Below the pieces are notes generated by a model. That model had not been told where the DNA came from and searched no databases. It saw nothing but the letters and a program-made list of their open reading frames with translations. A stretch of DNA of 64,000 bases from Methanoculleus sp. (GTDB lineage: Archaea > Halobacteriota > Methanomicrobia > Methanomicrobiales > Methanoculleaceae). A program made the translations under genes and the position numbers. Shown here one piece after another: positions 58,105-64,000 of the stretch. The DNA lies in NCBI RefSeq assembly GCF_020696975.1, contig NZ_JAJGBK010000020.1:1-64000 (forward strand). The letters run 5' to 3'. The first letter of the stretch is position 1; every line of letters starts with the position of its first letter.

Positions 58105-60061
58105 CGAAGAGGTATACCGGAAGTTGTTCGTTGAGGAGTCGCGGGAGAACCACGAGAACATCGTGAATAATCTTCTTGCTCTAGAGAGCGGAGAAGATCA
58201 GCAGACTGCCATTGATGAGATCTTCCGGTCTGCGCATACGCTTAAGGGAATGTCCGCATCGATGGGCTTTGATGCAATGGAGCACCTCTGCCACTCAATG
58301 GAAGACATCTTCTCGCTCATCCGCAATGGCCAGCAGGAGGTGAATGCATCTCTCACTGACCTTCTGCTGACCTGCACCGATACGATTGAGGGAATGCTGG
58401 ACGCTATCGAAGCGGGAGGAACACCGTCGGATGCGCAGTCCGCGAACCTGGTGCAGGAACTCCGGGCATTTATAGAAGATAGCCCGGATGAACAGGAAGT
58501 GCCCGGAGAGGAGGTGCCTGTGAAACCGGCAGAAGAGTCCGATGGACGTCCGGCCTACACATTGTCAATCGCTGTCGACCCGTCCTGCACCATGAAGGAT
58601 GTCCGGGCCATGCTGCTTCTGCAGAACCTCGAAGAGCTCGGGACGATCCTCTCGACAACCCCCTCCCGTGAACTCGTTGAGGACGGGAAGTTCGACGGAT
58701 CGTTTGAGGTCCTCATCGAGAGCGAAGCAGGAGAGGATGCGCTCAGGACCGTCGCTTCAGGCACTGAGATCTCTCTTCTTGGTCTCTCTCCTCTGTCTTC
58801 AACGACGGCAGGGGCGAAAACCCCAACGCCCGGGCCGACTCCGGTATGCCAGGGGGACTCTCCGGTAGAACCCCGGGCAGAACTGCCGTCACCGCAGGTG
58901 CAAAGGCCAGTGAAGAGTGAGAAGAGCCGGGAGATCAAGAATATCCGGGTTGACATCCAGCGACTCGACCGGATGATGAATCTGGTCGAGGACCTGGTCA
59001 TCAACCGTGGACGGCTTGAGCAGATCGCAAATAAGCACGGCATCAAGGAGTTCGACGAGGCGCTGAACATGGTCGGCCGTTCGGTCTCCGATCTCCAGAA
59101 CCTCATGATGGGGATCCGGATGATGCCGCTCGAACGCATCTTCAATCGCCTTCCCCGGGTCGTGCGGGATGTGGCGAACCACGACGGAAAGGAGGTCGAG
59201 TTTGTCATCGAGGGTGGTGAGACCGAACTTGACCGGAGCATGATGGACGGTCTCTCCGACCCGCTCCTGCACATCATCCGAAACGCTGTGAACCACGGTA
59301 TAGAGACACCTGATGTCCGCGAAGCCGGTGGAAAACCGCCGAAAGGGCTGCTGCGACTGACGGCACGCAGGGATAAGGATAACGTCATCATCGAGATTGA
59401 AGACGATGGTGCCGGCATCAACCCCGAAAAACTCCGGAAGAAGGCCGTTGAGAGGGATCTCATGACGCCGGAGGCAGCCGCGACCGCAACCAAAGAAGAA
59501 CTCGTCAACCTGCTCTTCGAGCCGGGGTTCAGCACGGCTGAGACCATCACCGACATCAGCGGCAGGGGTGTTGGGCTTGATGTGGTCAAAAAGACGATTG
59601 AATCCCTCAAAGGAACGATCAAAGTCGAGTCCGAGATGGGCAGGGGGACGAAATTCGAACTGGTCCTCCCCCCGACGATGGCAATCATCGATGTCATGAT
59701 GGTGCAGATCAACGGGATGCGGTGCGCTATTCCCATTAGCAACGTCGTCGAGGTGGCGCAGACGAGGCCGGAGGCAGTTCACCGGATCGGCAACAGTGAG
59801 GCGATCCTGCTTCGTGACCAGATCCTTCCCATGCACCGCCTGGAGGATATGTTCGGCCAGGCGCAGAAGAGCGATACGCTGGTTGTGCTGCAGAATAACG
59901 GTAAAAAATGCTGTATCGTCGTTGACACCGTGGACGGCCAGCAGGAGGTTGTGGTCAAACCGCTCTCCCGGCTTGCCGGCAACTGCCGCGGGATAAGCGG
60001 GATTACCATCCCCGGAGATGGCGACGTTGTTCCGGTACTCGACGTAAACACAATGGTTTAA
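58097..60061 (+). CDS. cheA: Chemotaxis histidine kinase CheA
   Basis: P1 RSAHTLKGMSASMGF, HATPase DPLLHIIRNAVNHGIETPDVR...ISGRGVGLDVVKKTIESLKG, CheW-like P5. Confidence 0.97.
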   Translation: MFDEEVYRKLFVEESRENHENIVNNLLALESGEDQQTAIDEIFRSAHTLKGMSASMGFDAMEHLCHSMEDIFSLIRNGQQEVNASLTDLLLTCTDTIEGMLDAIEAGGTPSDAQSANLVQELRAFIEDSPDEQEVPGEEVPVKPAEESDGRPAYTLSIAVDPSCTMKDVRAMLLLQNLEELGTILSTTPSRELVEDGKFDGSFEVLIESEAGEDALRTVASGTEISLLGLSPLSSTTAGAKTPTPGPTPVCQGDSPVEPRAELPSPQVQRPVKSEKSREIKNIRVDIQRLDRMMNLVEDLVINRGRLEQIANKHGIKEFDEALNMVGRSVSDLQNLMMGIRMMPLERIFNRLPRVVRDVANHDGKEVEFVIEGGETELDRSMMDGLSDPLLHIIRNAVNHGIETPDVREAGGKPPKGLLRLTARRDKDNVIIEIEDDGAGINPEKLRKKAVERDLMTPEAAATATKEELVNLLFEPGFSTAETITDISGRGVGLDVVKKTIESLKGTIKVESEMGRGTKFELVLPPTMAIIDVMMVQINGMRCAIPISNVVEVAQTRPEAVHRIGNSEAILLRDQILPMHRLEDMFGQAQKSDTLVVLQNNGKKCCIVVDTVDGQQEVVVKPLSRLAGNCRGISGITIPGDGDVVPVLDVNTMV

Positions 60062-60073
60062 GTGAGGTTTTTC

Positions 60074-60688
60074 ATGGAACTTGATCCGATTCAGAAAGAT
60101 GCACTTGCAGAATTCGGTAACATTGGTGCAGCCCATGCGGCGACAACCCTTTCGCAGATGTTGATGAGCCCTATCGAGATGACGGTGCCGGAGGTGCAGG
60201 CCGTTGATATCGCCGAGATGCATAATTGCATCAGTAACGAGATCTCGGCAATGGTCGTCTTCCAGATCCAGGGAGAGGTCATGGACGGGGGTTATATCGT
60301 CGTCAGCATGCCCCGGGAAACCATCATTCAATTGACGAACCAGATGCTCGGCACCACCGATGCCGACCGCGAGATCAACGAGATGGACCAGAGTGCCGCA
60401 ATCGAGATCGGGAATATCATGATATCGGCATTCCTGGATGCGACCGCTGAGTTGCTCGGTATCGTTATGCTGCCGTCCCCGCCGGCACTGGCCATCGATA
60501 TGGGGCATGCGGCGTTTGAGTCCATTGTTGCACAGATGGCCGGCGATGTGAACGATGTTCTGATCTTCAACACGGAACTCACAAGTAAGGCGCCTCCCGT
60601 CTACGGGAGCATCTACATGCTTCCGAACCCCGACCTCATGCAACAGTTATCCTCCATGCTGGAGCGCCTGATGGAGCCGCTCACGTAG
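60074..60688 (+). CDS. cheC: CheY-P phosphatase CheC
   Basis: MELDPIQKDALAEFGNIGAAHAATTLSQML...MDQSAAIEIGNIMISAFLDATAELLG: two CheC signatures. Confidence 0.95.
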   Translation: MELDPIQKDALAEFGNIGAAHAATTLSQMLMSPIEMTVPEVQAVDIAEMHNCISNEISAMVVFQIQGEVMDGGYIVVSMPRETIIQLTNQMLGTTDADREINEMDQSAAIEIGNIMISAFLDATAELLGIVMLPSPPALAIDMGHAAFESIVAQMAGDVNDVLIFNTELTSKAPPVYGSIYMLPNPDLMQQLSSMLERLMEPLT

Positions 60689-60705
60689 TCAACCTCCGGG
60701 ATAGC

Positions 60706-61197
60706 ATGGATAACAACTTTTTCGATGAGGAGAAGGGGGTAATCCTCGGTCTTGGTGAATACCGGGTAGGAACGTGCCCGATGGGAACGATCGGGCTTGG
60801 CTCCTGCATCGCGCTCATTCTGCACGACCGGTGTAGATCCCTTGCCGGGTTCGCCCACATTATGCTCCCGGAGAGCCGCGGAAAGATCGACCGGCCCGGC
60901 AAGTTTGCGGACACCGCCACAAGCACCCTCCTTGAGGAGATGGAGAGGCTCGGGAGCACGAGATTCTCGATTAGCGCAAGTGTTGTCGGCGGTGCGAGCA
61001 TGTTCGAATATTCAGCAAATTCACTGAATATCGGCGAGAGAAACGCCGCAGCCGTCAAAGACCTGCTTCACAAACTGGGTATCCGGATTGAGCACGAAGA
61101 GACCGGCGGAAAGGTTGGACGGTCCGTATACTACTGGCCGGAGGGAAAGGGCCGCCTCTTCATTAAGAGAGCTGACGGGACATGCACCGAAATCTGA
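60706..61197 (+). CDS. cheD: Chemoreceptor glutamine deamidase CheD
   Basis: LGEYRVGTCPMGTIGLGSCIALILHDRCRSLAGFAHIMLPES...ASVVGGASMFEYS. Confidence 0.95.
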   Translation: MDNNFFDEEKGVILGLGEYRVGTCPMGTIGLGSCIALILHDRCRSLAGFAHIMLPESRGKIDRPGKFADTATSTLLEEMERLGSTRFSISASVVGGASMFEYSANSLNIGERNAAAVKDLLHKLGIRIEHEETGGKVGRSVYYWPEGKGRLFIKRADGTCTEI

Positions 61198-62357
61198 TCC
61201 TCTTTATTGTTGCGGCCTTCCTCCTCATTCCTGCCTCGTCGGCTCTCTATGTCGAGGAGCCCGATTTTTATACGGGTATTGCATCGGCCGGAGTAAAAGA
61301 CATAACGAACGGCCTGTATGGGGATGTCATCTTTGCAACCGACTACGGCATCTCCATCTACACGGCAAACGGCACCTGGTATTCTGTCAATCCAAGGCAC
61401 CCGGGAGAGACGGCCTACGGCGAGTTCGTTCACCTCGACGCTATGGTGACCGCGATCGCCCTCGATGCAGGGGGTTACCTCTGGATCGGGTATCCGAACG
61501 GGCTGCAGGTCGGAGACGAGACAGGATACCGGATCATCTCCGATCAGGCTTTTCTTAAGAACCGCAACATCAACTGCATAACACGGTGGGGGGACGAGAT
61601 GTGGATCGCCACCGGGCGGGCAGGCCTCCATCGCTACCACGACGGCAACTGGACGTGGTACAAGCCGTTCGGGCCCGAAGGCCTTGAGTGCCATACCGTC
61701 GTGAGCATGGCGGTCGATGCCGCGAGCGATGCTCTCGTCATCGGATCCGAGAAGGAAGGCATCCAGGTAATCAAGAACCGGTCTGGGGAGATCTGTTTTG
61801 AGCAGGTTGCCTACCACGGTGAACCGGTTCGGGGAATCTCTGATGTGCGGATAAACCCGTTCGGGGGCGTATACCTCTTCAACCATACGACGGTTCTTGG
61901 GTATACACCTGATGGAGAAGTCGTCCCGGTCCTCGGTGCCGGGAACCTGAGTGCGTTCCCGGTCACGATCAACGATCTCGCGGCAACGCCCGGGGGGATG
62001 CTCCTCGTCGCATCCACAAACGGGATATACGGATGGAACGGCTCGAGTGTCACCCTGCATGTTACGTCGGGAGATGGGATTCGCTCGAACGCCGTCAAGA
62101 AACTCTTCGTCGATGCCAGCGGAAGATGCTGGTTTGTTGTCCCCAGAAACGTGGGCTACATCCCGCTGATAGCGGGCTCACCCTCCCTTGATCTCTCCGC
62201 CGTTTCGACGCAGACGCCGGAAGTGCTGGAGACCACCCTGCCCCGGACCCCGGCGCCGGAGGTGACACCCGGAGAGTCTCAGGAGGTGCTTGAGAATGCG
62301 TGGGCGTCTCTTGTGGGATGGTTCGGATCGGTGGTCGGCCGGGTGAGCGGGGAATGA
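61182..62357 (+). CDS. Secreted beta-propeller (two-component-regulator-propeller-like) protein
   Basis: Signal peptide MHRNLILFIVAAFLLIPASSALY; repeats such as GDVIFATDYGISIYTANGTWYSV, DEMWIATGRAGLHRYHDGNWTWY, GMLLVASTNGIYGWNGSS. Overlaps the cheD stop by 16 bp. Confidence 0.8.
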   Translation: MHRNLILFIVAAFLLIPASSALYVEEPDFYTGIASAGVKDITNGLYGDVIFATDYGISIYTANGTWYSVNPRHPGETAYGEFVHLDAMVTAIALDAGGYLWIGYPNGLQVGDETGYRIISDQAFLKNRNINCITRWGDEMWIATGRAGLHRYHDGNWTWYKPFGPEGLECHTVVSMAVDAASDALVIGSEKEGIQVIKNRSGEICFEQVAYHGEPVRGISDVRINPFGGVYLFNHTTVLGYTPDGEVVPVLGAGNLSAFPVTINDLAATPGGMLLVASTNGIYGWNGSSVTLHVTSGDGIRSNAVKKLFVDASGRCWFVVPRNVGYIPLIAGSPSLDLSAVSTQTPEVLETTLPRTPAPEVTPGESQEVLENAWASLVGWFGSVVGRVSGE

Positions 62358-62401
62358 GACCCGGATCGGGAAATGGCTTCGATCATCCCTGACGTGGATC
62401 C

Positions 62402-62415
62402 CCACGGTCCACGGT
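62402..62415. repeat. CCACGGTCCAC(G/T)GT dispersed motif, copy 3
   Basis: GATCCCCACGGTCCACGGTATTGGGCTTTTG; shares ATCCCCACGGTCCACnGTAnnGGnCTTTT with copy 1. Confidence 0.6.
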
Positions 62416-62484
62416 ATTGGGCTTTTGCCTCGCTTCTAAGGTGTAACTGTTTGTAAATGGCAGGTGTAATACACCTGCACCCCT

Positions 62485-64000
62485 TTACGACTTCGAGATC
62501 TCCGCGTAGTAATAGTCCCCGGCGGCGATCTGCTCCCTGTCCAGGAACGATCCCGGTTTGTTGATCCGCGGCCTCCCGCTCTTGTCCCGGCGGAAGGTGA
62601 TCCCGAGCTCGTGAAGGAACCGGTTCATGCCCGGCGCCATATCGAACGGCCCTGCAGCCTTGCCGTGGATGCCCGGCTCGCCCTCGAAGACCAGGATCCG
62701 GTCGCTGATCATATCGATGACGTAGATGTCGTGGTCGATCACGAGGGTGCTCGCGTCGCGCCCTTCGGCGTGCTTCCGGATCATGCGTGAGATCTTCACC
62801 CGCTGCTCCACATCGAGGTGGGCGCTCGGTTCGTCCAGGATATAGAGGTCGGCGTCGCGGGAGAGGCAGATCGCGATCGCCACGCGTTGGAGTTCCCCGC
62901 CGGAGAGCGTGTTCACCGGCGCCTGCAGGAGTTGCGAAAGGGAGAGGGGCTCTAAGATCTCGTGCTGGTAGTACGATGTGTCGAACTTCGTCGTCGTCTG
63001 CCGGAGGACTTCCTCGACGGTCGCCTCTGTGTCGCCTTTGATATACTGCGGCTTATACGAGATCCGCACCCGGGTATCCATCGCCCCAGTATCGGGCTCG
63101 AGCACCCCGGCAAGGAGCTGGGCGAACGTGCTCTTCCCGATACCGTTCGCCCCGAGGACCCCGAGGACCTCGCCGCTCCGGATCTCCCCGCCGTCGACGG
63201 TGAGCGAGAACTGTTCAAAGCGTTTCGCCATCGCCGGGAACTCAAGCAGCACCTCCCGGTCCGCGTCGGCGGCGTGGGCCCGGGTCTCGAACGTCACCGC
63301 ATACGTCCTGAACCTGACGTTCTCCTCCGGGAGGAAGCCTTCCAGGTACTGGTTAATCCCCACCCGGACGCCCTTCGGGTGAGTGATGACACCGAAGACC
63401 GCCGGTTCACCGTAGGCGATATGCACGGTGTCGGCAAGCATGTCGAGGATGGCGAGGTCGTGCTCGACGATCACGACCGGCCGCTCCAGGGCGAGTTCCC
63501 GGATCAGGTTCGCCGCGGCCATCCGCTGGTAGACATCGAGATACGGCGTGATCTCGTCAAGGAAGTAGAAGTCGGCGTCGCGGGCGAGGCAGGCGGTGAT
63601 CGCCACCCGCTGGAGTTCGCCGCCGGAGAGGGTTCCGATCGGCCGGTCGATGACCGCCGCAAGTGAGAGCCGGTCGATGTAATAGTCGAGTTTCCCGCGC
63701 TCATCGGTGGTCGCGAGGAGGTCGCGCACCGACCCGGTGAAGACCTTCGGGATCTGGTCGATGTACTGCGGTTTTACGGCGACTTTGACGTTCTTCTGCG
63801 AGAGCACCTGGAGGTAGTCGAAGAGTTCGGTCCCCTGGTAGAGGTCGAGGACATCCTTCCAGGAGACCTCGGCGTCGGTCCTTCCCAGGTTCGGGACGAG
63901 CGTGCCCGAGAGGATCTTCACCGACGTGCTCTTGCCGATACCGTTCGGACCCAGAATCCCGGTGACCTTCCCCTCGACGGGGATCGGGAGACCGTAGAGG
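62485..64000 (-). CDS. ABCE1 / RNase L inhibitor-type ABC ATPase, 5' end beyond window
   Basis: Two ABC cassettes: TLSGGELQRVAITACLARDADFYFLDEITPYLDVYQR and TLSGGELQRVAIAICLSRDADLYILDEPSAHLDVEQRVKISRMIRKHAEGRDASTLVIDHDIYVID; frame continues to the window edge. Confidence 0.95.
   Translation of the reverse strand, partial: LYGLPIPVEGKVTGILGPNGIGKSTSVKILSGTLVPNLGRTDAEVSWKDVLDLYQGTELFDYLQVLSQKNVKVAVKPQYIDQIPKVFTGSVRDLLATTDERGKLDYYIDRLSLAAVIDRPIGTLSGGELQRVAITACLARDADFYFLDEITPYLDVYQRMAAANLIRELALERPVVIVEHDLAILDMLADTVHIAYGEPAVFGVITHPKGVRVGINQYLEGFLPEENVRFRTYAVTFETRAHAADADREVLLEFPAMAKRFEQFSLTVDGGEIRSGEVLGVLGANGIGKSTFAQLLAGVLEPDTGAMDTRVRISYKPQYIKGDTEATVEEVLRQTTTKFDTSYYQHEILEPLSLSQLLQAPVNTLSGGELQRVAIAICLSRDADLYILDEPSAHLDVEQRVKISRMIRKHAEGRDASTLVIDHDIYVIDMISDRILVFEGEPGIHGKAAGPFDMAPGMNRFLHELGITFRRDKSGRPRINKPGSFLDREQIAAGDYYYAEISKS

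Noticed and set aside
58555-59742. 395-aa minus-strand ORF antisense to cheA
   Set aside because: Ser/Arg-rich shadow frame of a confidently identified gene.
58889-60643. 584-aa minus-strand ORF antisense to cheA/cheC
   Set aside because: High-GC shadow ORF opposite clearly coding chemotaxis genes; composition rich in H/R/D without domain-like pattern.

Overview
The window looks like a high-GC methanogenic archaeon of the Methanomicrobiales, possibly Methanoculleus-like; this is judged from protein character only, with no database search. It is mostly ordinary chromosome. Housekeeping content includes a Hef-like helicase (cut by the left edge), GlyRS, NAD synthetase, an EndoIII-like glycosylase, RecQ, RaSEA, a TIGR00300-type LOR/SDH protein, CobY/CobD, FtsZ, Alba, Asd, DapA/DapB, a 2x[4Fe-4S] ferredoxin, S17e and ABCE1/RLI (cut by the right edge). 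There is one tRNA-Ser(UGA) on the minus strand. The largest coherent system is an archaellum plus chemotaxis island at about 44.2-62.4 kb: two archaellins, an inverted membrane glycosyltransferase-like gene, arlD/E-G-F-H-I-J, an uncharacterised two-TM acidic protein, cheF-Y-B-A-C-D, and a secreted beta-propeller protein overlapping cheD. The best leads are: (1) a dispersed intergenic element made of arrays of short triloop hairpins with core TCGCACCTGNNGGTGCTCGAACTCC, often accompanied by a second motif CCACGGTCCACTGTA; (2) a coupled gene pair of a PAS histidine-kinase-like protein whose phosphoacceptor His appears to be Asn and a USP-USP-GNAT fusion; (3) the unknown protein between arlJ and cheF; (4) an RHH-ftsZ (CdrS-like) operon with an inverted-repeat operator candidate. 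No CRISPR array, rRNA, IS element or prophage was seen.
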